DNA from: Gracilaria domingensis
Lineage: Eukaryota > Rhodophyta > Florideophyceae > Gracilariales > Gracilariaceae
Reading direction: 5' to 3'
Assembly (NCBI GenBank): GCA_022539475.1
Contig: VCMS01000231.1
Location: 84,246 to 148,245, forward strand
Length of the DNA stretch: 64,000 bases
Shown here one piece after another: positions 53,437-64,000 of this stretch (position 1 is its first letter; every line of letters starts with the position of its first letter). Position numbers and translations under genes: made by a program. The notes below the pieces were generated by a model. That model saw only the letters and a list, made by a program, of their open reading frames with translations. It searched no databases and was not told the DNA's origin.

Positions 53437-55446
53437 ATGTCGTCCCGTCGCAGGAGTGGCGCGCCACGTGCCGCTTCTGTGCCCGGTTCGTCCGGCTTGC
53501 CGGCAAGTTTGCCTCCGTTGCCGAAGGACGCACTGGAGGTCCCAGGCAATGGCGACCCGAAACCGGCTTCCCGGGGCCGCCGTTCTGATAACGGGACCCC
53601 ACCCACTCGTGGGCCAACTAAAACCGCACCTGCGGCTGATGCCGCCGCAGCGGTTGACGTTATGTCGTCGCGGTCCGACGAGTATACCCTCCGTGAATTA
53701 GAGGCTCAGGTTCGCATCCTGCAGAACTCCCAAGTGGGCCTCATCCGGGACATTACGAAACTCCGGCAACGGCTCGATGAAGCCGGTGTCCGGGATGTTT
53801 CGAGCGACGTCCGTGTTTTACGGTCTGATGTCAACCAGATTATGGAACACCGACAGGTGTCGGCTGGTCTGCACGAGCAGGCTGCCGCACGCCTGGACCG
53901 CCTGGCTACCCGTCTGGAGACGGTCGAGCAAATCATCGTATCTGATGCTGTTGCGCCGGGAGCCCCGGTTTCTGAGGGTTCTCAGCACTCGCGCCGTTCC
54001 CGGGATCGTCCGGCAAAGAAGAAGGTCAAGGTTGAGTCTGACTCGTCTTCTTCATCCTCTTCTGATGAGGAGGGCCCCAAAAAGGGATCGTCTACCGACT
54101 CTTCGGACAGCGCGGAAGAGCGCTCTCGCTATCGTGCATCCCGTTCGCGGGCTACTGAAGCCACTTCTGGCGTTGCACGAGGCCGTACGAAAGGACGGAG
54201 ACACCTCGGATTGAAGGAGTTGAAGCCGACAAACTTACTGTATCGGAAGCTACTATCTTACCGATATTATCGGCTTGATGACACGACGCCACAGAGGACC
54301 CCACGTGGGACTGGCAAAGTGCGAAATCATCTCCGACAAATGGAGCTCACGCTAAAGCCCCACAAGTTCTCTGGGGAAGATCCAATTCTGGTCTTGGATT
54401 TTCTTAGCCGCTTCGTAGCGGAAGCCGATGTACTTCGGATGAGTGAGGCACAGGCCTACATCGCGCTGCCGTACTTTTTGACGGGTGTAGCCGAAGATCA
54501 ATTCAATTCGGTTCGTGGGTCGTCTCGCGCCTCCGAAGGAGGAGTTACGTGCTGGCCGGAAGCGGTACAATACCTCCTGCGCTCTTACGCGACAGGCAAT
54601 GCGATACAAGGTGCCATACTCGCGCTACGAGACACGAAGCAAGGAGCCGAAGAGTCGGAAACCGTTTATTCAACCCGCCTCAATAAGGCTTTCCACAGAT
54701 GTGGCAACGTGTTCTCCGCAGCTGAGCGGTGTACGATGTTTGTTGATGGACTGGACCGATCAATTCGGACGTTGGTAGCCCATTATCGGGAGAACAAACG
54801 CCGGATTACCTATCTGGAACTCGTTCAATTTGCCCAAGCGGAGGGAGATGCAGCTCGAGCACGCACTGGTATCAAGACGCGCACGCGCCGACTCCTTCAT
54901 GTAGAAGGCCGAGACTCCTCACTGCCTCATTCGCGAGGTTCTGTTCAAGGGGGTTATGATAACCTGCACCTGTTACAGGACGATGGTTCAATGCCGAGTT
55001 CGGAATTGCCGTCGACGACGGAGCAGTCTACAGTGGACGGAGACCCCGCTCTGTACGCCGGACGTCAAGTCCCGGCATTGCCCGTGCCGCACTCTGGCGG
55101 ATATCGAAGCCAACGCCCTGGATGGAGGGACCCGTACCCTCCTCGACAGGAGCGCCGGCCGCCCAACGCGGATCTTCTTCGTCACCTCATTTGTCATACC
55201 TGCTACAGGCCAGGGCACATCGCTCCGAATTGCTTAATGCCCATACGGGATATGGCGAAGATAGTGCCTCAGTATGAGTCGTTGACGCCCGCCGAGCGGG
55301 AACGTGTTCCCGACAAATCGTACCTTCGTGCGAAGGCGGAGACTCAGCCTGGAAACCAGGAAACGGTGCGATCGAATGGTGGAACTGTAGCCGCCCCTGC
55401 GGAATCGCAACCTCCGCAGATTGGCGGCGACGCTCAGAAAAACTGA
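53437..55446 (+). CDS. gag of Element C, intact
   Basis: ATG 53437, 669 residues, no break. Order: Pro/Ala-rich start; helical coiled-coil-like segment (about 90-170, LRELEAQVRILQNSQ); Ser/Glu/Asp-rich hinge; capsid core (about 305-470: GEDPILVLDFLSRF, EDQFNSVRGSSRASEGG, FHRCGNVFSAAERCTMFVDG); basic stretch; nucleocapsid knuckle CHTCYRPGHIAPNC at about 590; and the block YESLTPAERERVPDKSYL. It forms the retrotransposon particle and packages RNA. It ends QKN-stop inside the overlap with pol, which is in the -1 frame. Confidence 0.92.
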   Translation: MSSRRRSGAPRAASVPGSSGLPASLPPLPKDALEVPGNGDPKPASRGRRSDNGTPPTRGPTKTAPAADAAAAVDVMSSRSDEYTLRELEAQVRILQNSQVGLIRDITKLRQRLDEAGVRDVSSDVRVLRSDVNQIMEHRQVSAGLHEQAAARLDRLATRLETVEQIIVSDAVAPGAPVSEGSQHSRRSRDRPAKKKVKVESDSSSSSSSDEEGPKKGSSTDSSDSAEERSRYRASRSRATEATSGVARGRTKGRRHLGLKELKPTNLLYRKLLSYRYYRLDDTTPQRTPRGTGKVRNHLRQMELTLKPHKFSGEDPILVLDFLSRFVAEADVLRMSEAQAYIALPYFLTGVAEDQFNSVRGSSRASEGGVTCWPEAVQYLLRSYATGNAIQGAILALRDTKQGAEESETVYSTRLNKAFHRCGNVFSAAERCTMFVDGLDRSIRTLVAHYRENKRRITYLELVQFAQAEGDAARARTGIKTRTRRLLHVEGRDSSLPHSRGSVQGGYDNLHLLQDDGSMPSSELPSTTEQSTVDGDPALYAGRQVPALPVPHSGGYRSQRPGWRDPYPPRQERRPPNADLLRHLICHTCYRPGHIAPNCLMPIRDMAKIVPQYESLTPAERERVPDKSYLRAKAETQPGNQETVRSNGGTVAAPAESQPPQIGGDAQKN

Positions 55447-55490
55447 GCAAGGGAGCCTCCAGCAATGGAGAGGCGCCCCCAGCGACGGGG
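55435..55490 (+). promoter_or_regulatory. putative -1 ribosomal frameshift signal, Element C
   Basis: CAG AAA AAC TGA as in Element B. The -1 frame is open through the gag stop into pol. Small stems: CTCC/GGAG (55457-55460 with 55467-55470) and CCCC/GGGG (55477-55480 with 55487-55490). The paired bases differ from B but still pair. Confidence 0.5.
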
Positions 55491-58400
55491 TTTAGTGCGC
55501 CTGAGGCTGAGAAGCCTCGCTCCCCGGTCATAATCCTTTCGAGGAAACTGGCCACTACAGACGTGGACTCTGAGCACCTTGGTGTCTTGCGTCGCCCGTG
55601 GATACGGTCTAAGAACAGCCGGGTCCCGGATAGAGTCCTGGTCATGGCGAAACGTAACTACAAAGTTTACGCCGACCTGGGTGTTTCCGACCAGTACATG
55701 GTTCGGCAGTTGTCCGTGCTCGATACAGGAGCTGGGCCAAATTTCTTGGTTGAATCGATGATTCCGCCGCACTTGCGGTCTCGCGTTCGTGCGGCGCCGC
55801 AGATTGATATAGCGGATGCGAACAATCGGCCACTTTCGACTGTGGGAGTAATAGACCTGCTCGTCAGGCTTGGCCGCTACGTGGCGAAGCTCGATTTCTT
55901 GGTTTGCAAGCAACTCGCTGCGCCGGTTATCCTCGGCTGCGACTTCTGTGACCGCTTCGTCGATGCAATTCGACCGCGAAAGCGAACCATCGAGATGGAA
56001 GATGGGACTACTGTACCGATCGTTCGGCGTCCCCTTAGAAGGGCTCTGAAGAAGCAAGTGCCATTGCCTGCTGCGCAGGAGCCCACCGTCGATGAACGGA
56101 AGTCTACAAAGCTCCGAGTAGCTCGCTCTATTTCCATCCCGCCTGAATCACAGGTCTGGGTTACTGTGACCTCCCCACAATGTGGCTTACAAACGGTACA
56201 ACCGTTGCCTGCGTTACAGAAGAAGCATCAGCTTGCCCTCGCTAATGGGATTGTTTTCGTCGAACCCGAGAAGCCTTTTCAGGTGCTGGTTGCGAACTTC
56301 AGCCGTTTTCCTCAACGGTTGGTTAGGAGCCAAGTTATTGGTTCGTTGCTTCCGCACCCTGCGGCTATAGTGCCTACTCAGGTTTCTATTGCCGAGGTTC
56401 TCGGAATCCTCGAAGCTGAGGAGGGGGAGGCGGAACGGAACAATTCCGAAACGACTGGACCGAACAGTTCGTCGGAAGATGCTACGCCGACTTCGTCGGA
56501 TGCAAATAACCGCAGCCTGTCGAAGGAGGCAATGCCGACCTCGTCGGACAGTAATGATACGGACCTGAGTGCTGCTGACACGAAGGATAAGGCAGTACAG
56601 GAACTGGAGTCTCTGGATCTTGAACATGTCCCAGAGACTCACCGCGATAAATTGCGGCACATGCTTGAGGAGTTCACGCCCATGTGGGATGGCACACTGG
56701 GTAAGATTGGTATTACCGAACATCGGATTGATTTGCTACCGAATACTCGGCCCATTTCACAGCACCCTTACAGGGCAGGACCGACAGCTCGGCAGGAGGA
56801 GAAAGCTCAAGTTGAGAAGATGCTCCGCGCTGGAGTTATCGAGCCGGCTCAGTCACCTTGGGCATCGCCGGTGGTGCTCGCGCCCAAAGCTGATGGGTCT
56901 TGGCGATTTTGCATCGATTACCGCAAGCTAAACGCGGCTACGGTCAAGGATGTGTATCCTATCTCACGAATGGATGAATGCATCGATTCATTGGGCGACG
57001 CGAAAGTGTTCACAACCCTAGACGCGAATTGGGGCTATTGGCAAGTTCCCGTGAGGGCTGAGGATCGTGACAAGACAGCCTTCGTTTGTCATGAAGGATT
57101 GTACCGATTCAATCGGATGCCCTTTGGGTTAACGAACGCGCCAGCCACTTTTCAACGAGCTGTGGATATTTTGCTAGCCCGCTTTAAGTGGAAGACTTGC
57201 CTGGTATACCTGGATGACATCATTGTCTACTCCAGCAACCTGGATGAGCACTTGACCCACGTACGGGATGTGATGCGAGTCCTACGCGATGCAGGCATTA
57301 CGCTCAAGCTCAAGAAGTGTGAGTTCTTTACCGAAACCGTCAGGTATCTCGGCCATGTTATCCGTCCGGGACGGCTTTCGATTGACGAAGTACGCGTGAA
57401 ATCCCTCAAAGAGGCTAAGCATCCGAGGACGCAGACGGAACTCCGATCTTTTCTCGGCTTGTGCAATGTGTATCGCCGCTTCATTCCGAACTTTGCGGAT
57501 ATCGCTGCACCTCTGAACGAGCTTCTTCGCAAAGGCCAGCCAGTCGATCTGGAAGAATTCGACAACCGCAAGGTCGCGGCTTTCTCGTCGCTCGTGGACG
57601 CGGTGACATCGCCACCTGTTTTATCCCTGCCTAGGGCTGGTTTGCCATATGCAGTAGATACGGATGCGAGCGACTACCAAGTCGGCTGTGCCCTATTCCA
57701 GACCACCAATGATGGCGAGCGATTGCCAATTGGGTATTGGTCAAGGAGCCTCAACGTTCACGAGAGGAATTACTCGGTATCCGAGAAGGAGTGCTTGGCA
57801 GTTGTCTGGGCGTTACAGACACTGCGGCCCTATCTTATGGGGACCCGCTTCATTGTCCATACCGATCATTCGGCATTACGCTGGCTACTCTCTATAGCAG
57901 AGCCATCTGGCCGCTTGATGCGGTGGAGACTTCGCTTGTCGGAATTCGACTTCGAAATCCGTTACAAGAAAGGACTCCTGAACACTCAGACTGATGCACT
58001 GTCCCGCTTGGAAACAGCGGCTGAAGCTGCGCCAGTCGATGATCTGGAGATACCGTGCTTCCTCGTGGAAGACGGCTCGAGCGATGCCGATGAAGAATCG
58101 GAAGGATGGAACATCTACGATGCTGTTTTAGCCGTGTCTGACACGCAACCCGAACCGGGCTCTTTCGTACCGATCAAGCCGGAGGAACTCATCCGGGAGC
58201 AGCACACCGACCTTTTTTGTACGGAGATTCGTAGTCGCCTAAACGGTGGAGCACAGTTGCCTTTCGTCGAGAACGACCAAGGATTTCTAATCCGAACCGT
58301 CTGAAACAGGCCACAGATTGTGGTTCCGCACTCACTTCAGTCACGAGTACTGCATTTGTCGCACTACGCGAAGTTGTCAGCCCACCCTGGTGGCAGGAAG

Positions 58401-59621
58401 TTGTACTACACCTTACGGAAGGACTTTTACTGGCCAGCAATGGCTTTCGACGCGTATGCCACTGTTCGTGGATGTTCTGACTGCGCGAAGAACCGCGTCA
58501 AACTGCGGAAGTACTCCAAGAAGTTGGTACTCTTCCCTGCTAGGGCTCCACTTGAATTCGTGGCAATTGACTTGCTCGGTGAGTTTATCCGCACTCGCCG
58601 GGGAAACCGGTTTCTACTTGTGATCACCGACCGTTTTTCTAAACTGGTACGAACTGTGCCTTTGACGAAGGTTACCGCCAGTGCGGTCGCCCAAGCTTTC
58701 GTTACACACTGGGTTTTTGTCTACGGACCGCCGATTGACCTGTTATCGGACAATGGACCGCAGTTTACGGCTAAGTTCTTTCAGGACGTTTGCCGCATCT
58801 TGCGGATCCAAAACTGGTTTACGACAACATACCACCCCCAGAGTAATGGGCAGGTTGAACGTTTTAACCGCACAATGCTCAATGCATTACGGACATTCGT
58901 TGCCGAACATCCGTCGGAGTGGGATCAATACACCGATGCGGTGACATATGCCTACAATACGCAGGTTCATCGCACTACTCAGATCTCGCCGTTCGAGCTT
59001 GTGCTATCACGCGTTCCACCTTCGGTGGCTATCGAGCCACAGCCAACTTTGGATAAGTTCCCCTCGCCTCGTCTACACAGGGACGCCTGGAAGGCCTGGC
59101 TTAAGAACATCATTCCTACAGTTAGGCAAAACATCGATAAGGCACAAGCCGCGTACAAGCGGAATTTCGACGCACGAATGCGCAGGGATGCCCCTCAGAT
59201 CAGGGAAGGTAACTACGCCTTCCTACGGAAGGAATACTATAACCCGGAAAAGGAGAAGAGGCATAAGCTCTCTCCTATCGCGGACGGCCCCTACAGGGTT
59301 ATTTCTATCACCGATACAACGGTTGTCCTCGATATTGAGGGTGAACACGAGCGTCTTTCGCGCGATCGCGTAACGCCTGCGCCACAGCCTGTTCGTCAGG
59401 AAAGCAACCGGAAACGCCGGACAGCGCTACGCCTACTGTGGACCAAGCCGCGACAGCGGGAGAGCGCGCTTCGTTGTCAGTCCTGCCGCATCCTAGCCGC
59501 GGACTCGCTGATTTGCCGGCAAAGCCGGAAGCTAACCCGCCAGTCTCGAACGCCGCACATGTCCACACGCGGATACTGGCCCCTCAGGGGATCCTCACCA
59601 CCACCCCGACGCTCCAACTGA
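55440..59621 (+). pseudogene. pol of Element C, one in-frame TGA
   Basis: A single frame from the gag overlap to 59621, except for TGA 58302-58304 where Element A has GGA. Domains in order: aspartic protease (VLDTGAGPNFLV, VILGCDFCDRF); reverse transcriptase (FCIDYRKLN, FTTLDANWGYWQVPV, catalytic LVYLDDIIVYS); RNase H (YAVDTDASDYQVGC, HTDHSALRWLL, ADALSR counterpart TDALSRL); then, after the TGA, integrase with the HHCC region (HYAKLSAHPGG, CSDCAKN), FVAIDLLGEF, LLSDNGPQF, SNGQVERFNR and the GPY/F module DGPYRVIS. All catalytic acids are present. A frameshift near 59400 moves the tail into another frame. So C is one stop and a damaged tail away from an intact pol. Confidence 0.9.
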
Positions 59622-60204
59622 GGAGGGGGAGGAGGAGGTAAGTCGCTCGATTTCGTTGTCGCCGTCGTCGACGGAAGTGCCTTTGCAGGCCTCCGGGCCG
59701 CACGCAAGTCGTGGTGAAAGCACGCGGACGCGCGACGTACAGCCGAAGATTCGGAAAGAAGCGAGAAACGCGCAGTTATCGCGGAAGCCTAAAGAGGAAC
59801 GCACCACTTCGGTGGAGCACGAAGCCGGAGAACCGGAAGAACACCAGGATGTAGCTGCTGCAGAAGTCGCCGCTTCGCCCGCGGATAGCACTGTACGGCC
59901 GTCACAGACGGAAGGACCAGAGCCTGCCCCAGCTGTGCAGCGTGAGACCGGTACGCCGGAAAAGAGGGTGGTAACCACCGCAGCAGCCACGTCGAATGCG
60001 GAAAGTACATGCCCGCCGCAGTCGGAGCCCGGCAGCGGCAGCGCACTCGCGTCAAAAGAAGCCGGAAGACCGGAAAAGAAGCCTGTCCAGAAAGACCGTG
60101 TTGTTACGGCAGACCCGATTTCGGGAGATTTTATTGAAGCATCGAGTGATGAAGCCGTTGAAAACACGGAGGCAACCGCCGCAACAGCAGGCCGACATGC
60201 CACA
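59600..60204 (+). pseudogene. acidic Pro/Glu-rich pol tail of Element C
   Basis: Starting with APTEEGEEE (also present in Element B at 42762), a frame rich in Glu, Pro, Ala, Thr and Ser runs up to the inverted LTR copy, which supplies its last codons and stop. It lies between integrase and chromodomain, as in Element A (1560-2170). Probably a flexible linker. Confidence 0.6.
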
Positions 60205-61058
60205 TGTGGTGCAAAACCCTCGACGGGAAAACAACAAACCGCGTCGCGGACGAGCACCTCAGGGTGTTCAGGCCCTGCTCCCTGTGAAGGGCAGTCGAGC
60301 GGCAGAACCCTCCGATAGGGCCAACACGAGCCGGGTGTAAATCCGGGTGGCCCCGATCTGGGCGTGCAGTCGGAGGTAGAAGGGGTAGAATCGGCGTAGG
60401 TATCCGGATGGTTCCGGCGAGCCACAGCGAGTGGGGGTATCCAGCCCAACGGTATGGGACGACAAAGATCAACAAACGAGCCGCACTGCGGAGCACTGAC
60501 TCGCGATAAGCGGGAAAACTCCCGAGACAAATAGAACAAACCTACAATGTAGGGCAGAGTAGCGAAAGCCGTAAGACGGAGATGAAAACAATAAAATAGA
60601 TAAGAAAAGTGCCGTGACGACGGATTAGTACTCCTCAGGGACGGAGGTTGGTTGATCAGCCCGGAATTGCGGCGGTATTCCCCAGGATGGGGCTTGTGAC
60701 CGTGCGCAAGCGGCAAGAAGATCAGAGCCAAGGCCTCGTTGAGGTTTACTTCCCGTACAGTGGCGGCAAGTGCCGCCACTTATATACGGCACTTGAAAAT
60801 ATCAATTAAAATATCTAACTATCCGGCGCTGCCGGCCAATACACTACAGGTGTGCAACCGTGGCAGGCTTGCCACGGCGCACCCGCTATCGGCCAACTTG
60901 GCACACGTGTGCAGAAATACTACCCTTCCTAGGCATACCCCAAAATAGGGGCACTACCCCAGTAGCCTCTCATAACCTGAGGTGTCGAAGCCGGTAACGG
61001 ATCAACAAACTATGAAAAGCACCTCGGTGCATCCCCACAAAGGGCGTTTTGCTCTACA
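60205..61058 (-). repeat. inverted copy of LTR C (854 bp)
   Basis: Reverse complement of 52417-53272, with two 1-bp indels found by eye (a T in a T-run, a C in GGCCC) and otherwise matching. Flanking 5-mers are CCACA (left) and CCAAG (right), so there is no clean target duplication. Its left neighbour on the minus strand is not a PBS and its right neighbour is not a polypurine tract, so it is not part of a second complete element. Confidence 0.93.
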
Positions 61059-61531
61059 CCAAGTAGGTGGGCAGCAGCCCAACGCTGCACACGCGCGCAC
61101 GCTGCGCCAAGTGTCTGGCTTCGCCGGCGATCCGCCTCCAGTGGAGGGTGACAACACACGAGCCGGGCACGTGCCGCTGTAAGGCTTGCGGCCGCCGGAA
61201 ACGGAAATTCCGAATTTGAATCGGCAACGCACAGCCGTGCACGGCGCAGGCCCCACCGCCAGCAATGCTTGGCAAGGCGTCGCCTCGGCACGTGCCACGG
61301 CACCACTCGCTGCACACCGCATTGCGGACCGTTCACCCTCACTTCGGGAGATCTTGCCGGAACGCCGGAAGCTCGCTATTCGAGAACACGAAGCTCGGTA
61401 ACAGCCCGACAATACGGGAAGGAAAGCCAGAACTCTGGAAGCGGAATGACATGGAAACACCATGGTCAAAATGGCTCTCGCCTGGCGTACAGGATGTTGC
61501 CGTCAGGACGGAAGCCGAAAGTAACCAATGA

Positions 61532-61921
61532 AGCCACGACGGGAGAGGTAACAACGACACCTCGAGAGAGGATACATCGACAAAGCCGCATCCTGCGCGG
61601 AAGGTCCTCGATGAGGAGTATGTCATTGACCGTCTGATAAGTCACGGCTACGCCCCTGACGGGGAACTACTGTATCGAGTCCGTTGGTACGGCTACGCCT
61701 CTTCAGAGGATACGCACGCGCCCATTGAGCACTTGCCTCGCTCGAAGGTCTTGCAGTACCACCGGTCCACACGGACACCGATAACCGGCTACGCTGGACA
61801 AGGCCCAAGTGGGTTGACCACCCACGTCTCTATTGAGCACAGCCGTCCAGACGAATATGCCGCTCATGCGGACAGTATTGCATTACGCAAGAATATGCCG
61901 CGTCAAGCGGATGCAACTTGA
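61532..61921 (+). CDS. chromodomain segment of Element C
   Basis: An open frame of 129 codons preceded by TGA 61529-61531; no ATG is needed if it was the end of pol. Residues about 20-80 form a chromodomain: EEYVIDRLISHG, LLYRVRWYGYASSEDTHAP, IEHLPRSKVLQYHR. Two aromatic-cage residues are recognisable (Y at the start, W in VRWYGY); the third is less clear. Probably reads H3K9-methyl-type marks to steer integration. The stretch between integrase and this domain holds the inverted LTR. Removing LTR plus 5 bp brings this frame in line with the preceding tail frame. Confidence 0.75.
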   Translation, partial: SHDGRGNNDTSREDTSTKPHPARKVLDEEYVIDRLISHGYAPDGELLYRVRWYGYASSEDTHAPIEHLPRSKVLQYHRSTRTPITGYAGQGPSGLTTHVSIEHSRPDEYAAHADSIALRKNMPRQADAT

Positions 61922-62766
61922 AGTTAACTCGAGATCACTTAGCCGCCTCAGGCGGCCCAGGCCGCTCTAAGCGGACAGCTTTCGCTGAACAAACATGCCG
62001 CGAAATGCGGAGCCATTTACAGTGGAGAGAAGATAAAGAAGAAAGAAGCCTAAGAGAAGGAGAAGAAGCCAGGAAACTGGAGAAAGACTAAGAAGTTTTA
62101 TCGCTACAGCCGCTTGTGCGGAAAAAGTTACCCCTCTCTTGTGCGGAACCATTCGCAACAGCCATCAAAACGAGAAGTATTAGCCCACTGAGAAGGGGAG
62201 AGCAAAGACGAGGTTGAGCCAAGCCAGCACGGCTGGAGGTTACCTTAACTATTGAGTCGCCCACTCATCATCGAGGTCTATGGCGGACTACCGCAGCCCG
62301 TCGAGGGACGCGACGCGGGAATTGACGCGCCGGCACGTCCATACCTGGGTGCCCCCACTACCGGGAGCCCCGCGAGAAGCGCTGTGCCGCTATTGCCTGC
62401 AACTCCTACTACGTCGGATCACCGTAATCGGGAACGGCCACTCCACGCCTCGAATGAGTCAGCGAATGACCGCCGCTCGCGGAGCTGAGAGAAGAACTGC
62501 CGCCCACGAGCGGATGCTTACATCCTGAGCCAACGGGCCGGTCGAGCGGAGCCGCACAGCGGCGGGTCAACGACTCTCACATTCGTCGTCAATCTCCCGT
62601 AGCGTCGCGGCTTCGAGGCAAACCCCCACTGGGGCTCCCCCATCAATCCATGGGACCTTCCTCCCTCTGCAGGTCATCACCGTCATCGTCGACGTATAAC
62701 GAACCACGGCGGGTGCCTTTCGGATATATCGACTCACTTCGGCGGCGACCACCGCCTCAGCGACCA
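61922..62766. other. interior of Element C without clear coding
   Basis: Purine-rich stretch (62020-62100) and many GCGGA / GCCGC motifs; short ORFs without match. It lies between the chromodomain and the antisense remnants. Confidence 0.4.
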
Positions 62767-63999
62767 CTAAGCCTCCCCAAAGTCCATGGGTAAAGTATCG
62801 AAGTCGCGGCGTTGACGTTCGTCCGGCGAGAACGGTCCGACTGCCGACGGACCCCGTCGGAAAACCTGACTAGCAGCGCACCTCCATTCAGTCAATCTGG
62901 TCAATGGACGTCCACCAACGCGGTGGGCTTCGCGCGCATTGCGGACCGCAGCCACAACTTCGGAGAGACTCCAACGCTCGATCGACTTGCCGGATGAGTT
63001 GCCGGGATGAACAAACTCGGTAACGAATCTCATATGCACTCGATGAGGAGGGAAAGGCCGCAACGCGGGAACGGGTACCATTTCATGTTGCCAGGTGCTC
63101 CACAGGCGCGAGGCGATCTTCATGAGACGCAGCCTATGTTAAGTTAGGCAGGGCGCGTAGCCTCTACGTGACACCCTCGTGGACTTGACCGCAGGCCAGA
63201 ATCGACGGCAGCGGCAGGTATCGCCCAGTATGGGAGTGACGCGCAATGCGTCCACTCCGGTGGCCACTGTACGCACCAGTACCCGAAAGCAGGAACGCCA
63301 TTTCCTCTCAAGCGGGAGGCCTGTTCATGAAATTGAGACCGTTCCAGGCGGCGAAGGAACCGGAACTCGGCGCGGAAGGATGGCCGCGCCAACAGAGAAT
63401 ACAACCCTGCTTGCGGCTGAACGGTATCCGAATATCGTCATTCGTCAACGCGATTGGTAGGTGGTGCGCGTTTAGAGCGCCTCGCCGAAAGTTCGGTAAC
63501 TGCCACATACGTAACTGTACTGTGGCGGCACCGGATGTTCGTTCGGAGCTCGAGGTCGCGACGTACCAATGCGGGCATCTCATTGGAGCGAATTGTTCTC
63601 GTCTCGTTTCGACCTACAAAAAGGCAGCTTCGGCATAACCGCAACGCGGGCGTCCAGGTCCAGCGAAAGCGGTAACTGTCAGCACGGAAGCCCACCAGGC
63701 AGAGTTGACCGTCGGACAGCGTACGAGTCGCGAGCTCTGTATTCCCAGAACGGACTTCGGCGTCAAATACCAGGGGGCTGGGCAAAAAGGAAAAACTGTG
63801 CCGGTGCGGATCCCGGGTATGCGTAAGGCGCCTGCGGATAGGCATCCACCCAGGCGTAAAGCTGGCATCTCGGCGTTGACCAATCCCACACGGGCGCGGG
63901 CCAGACCTGAGCTGGAGCGTGATCTTCCGGAAGACCCGGTGGGAGGCAGCGCGGGACTGCGGAGAGGAACAGCGGAACGGCGGGTTCGATTACTTGCAT
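62767..63999 (-). pseudogene. antisense ORF remnants of Element C
   Basis: On the minus strand, fragments in several frames match the antisense protein of Element A in the same order: FCPAPWYLTPKSVL (63614-63889 frame; A has YSRAPWFHPTAV), then LLARPSFRAEFRFLRRL (63144-63404 frame; A has LLFNRPILRAEFRYLHRP), then PFPPHRVHMRFVTEF (62767-63123 frame; A has YFPPRLRNVIRSL). Frame changes show decay. The last match is weak. Confidence 0.5.
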
Positions 64000-64000
64000 G

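Larger units (their letters stand above)
52417..64000 (+). mobile_element. Element C: Ty3/gypsy chromovirus, nearly complete, open at right
   Basis: 5' LTR, PBS, gag, pol (protease, RT, RNase H, integrase with GPY/F), tail, an LTR copy in inverted orientation, chromodomain, antisense ORF remnants. The 3' LTR should lie shortly after the window end, judging from Element A, where it starts about 200 bp past the antisense start. Coding defects: a TGA at 58302, frameshifts near 59400 and 59630, and the inverted LTR. Confidence 0.9.

Noticed and set aside
59595-60779. 394-codon minus-strand ORF across the pol tail and inverted LTR of Element C
   Set aside because: It joins LTR sequence read forward to the antisense of the Glu/Pro-rich tail; composition-driven, with no counterpart in A or B.
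60205-61058. Inverted LTR as end of a separate minus-strand element
   Set aside because: No PBS follows its 3' end and no polypurine tract precedes its 5' end on the minus strand.
1-64000. Bacterial or viral origin, operons, CRISPR arrays, rRNA or tRNA genes
   Set aside because: Spliced S21e, histone-chaperone-like, CCT-cochaperone and Sec14 proteins and LTR retroelements show a eukaryotic nuclear origin; no spacer-repeat arrays or convincing RNA genes were seen by eye.

Overview
This is nuclear DNA of a plastid-bearing eukaryote, most likely a florideophyte red alga of the Chondrus crispus type. The evidence is: nearly intronless protein genes (one 84-nt spliceosomal intron seen, in the RPS21 gene); plastid-type proteins (TerC family, chorismate synthase and an ATIC with a long N-terminal extension); a halide/thiol methyltransferase-type gene; and compact gene clusters embedded in nested LTR retrotransposons. 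The species assignment is inference.

Left flank (1-10.1 kb), retrotransposon nest. Element A (1-6374, +) is the 3' part of a Ty3/gypsy chromovirus: RNase H end, integrase with GPY/F module, a chromodomain, then a long ORF on the opposite strand, a polypurine tract and a 972-bp 3' LTR. A sits inside Element E (6375-9133, minus), of which the decayed gag, the PBS and a 977-bp 5' LTR remain. Beyond it is a remnant gag-like ORF (9527-9793, minus).

Centre (11.5-37.0 kb), gene island free of recognisable retroelements. The very GC-rich part (about 11.3-24.5 kb) holds an unknown tail-membrane protein, ATIC (de novo purine synthesis), an SPT2-like histone chaperone divergent from a TerC-family membrane protein, an FAD-linked sugar-lactone-oxidase-like enzyme, NAD(P)HX epimerase, ribosomal protein S21e and a PP2C phosphatase. 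The AT-richer part (24.5-37.0 kb) holds an APH-fold kinase-like protein, TXNDC9/phosducin-like 3, chorismate synthase, a TPMT/halide methyltransferase family protein and a Sec14/CRAL-TRIO protein. These are mostly housekeeping functions arranged in alternating orientation, with no operon logic.

Right flank (37.9-64 kb), a second nest. A Ty1/copia element (Element D, 37868-50394, TSD AGGAT) is interrupted by a full-length but non-autonomous Ty3/gypsy element (Element B, 38946-46941, TSD CACGT, two 848-bp LTRs in which I see no difference). A further chromovirus (Element C, 52417 to the end of the window) has cut off an unrecognised ORF (50964-52416). C carries gag, pol with one in-frame TGA, a chromodomain and the same kind of antisense ORF. 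It also contains a near-identical copy of its own LTR in inverted orientation (60205-61058).

Most notable signals: (1) an antisense ORF between chromodomain and 3' LTR, kept in order and in part of its sequence in A and C; (2) a gag/pol -1 overlap with an identical slip-like site and compensating small stems in B and C; (3) a palindrome right after the TATA-like box in all four gypsy LTRs, different in sequence but alike in structure, plus a G-box (CACGTG) in every LTR; (4) the inverted LTR in C; (5) a probably recent, defective Element B that must have moved in trans.
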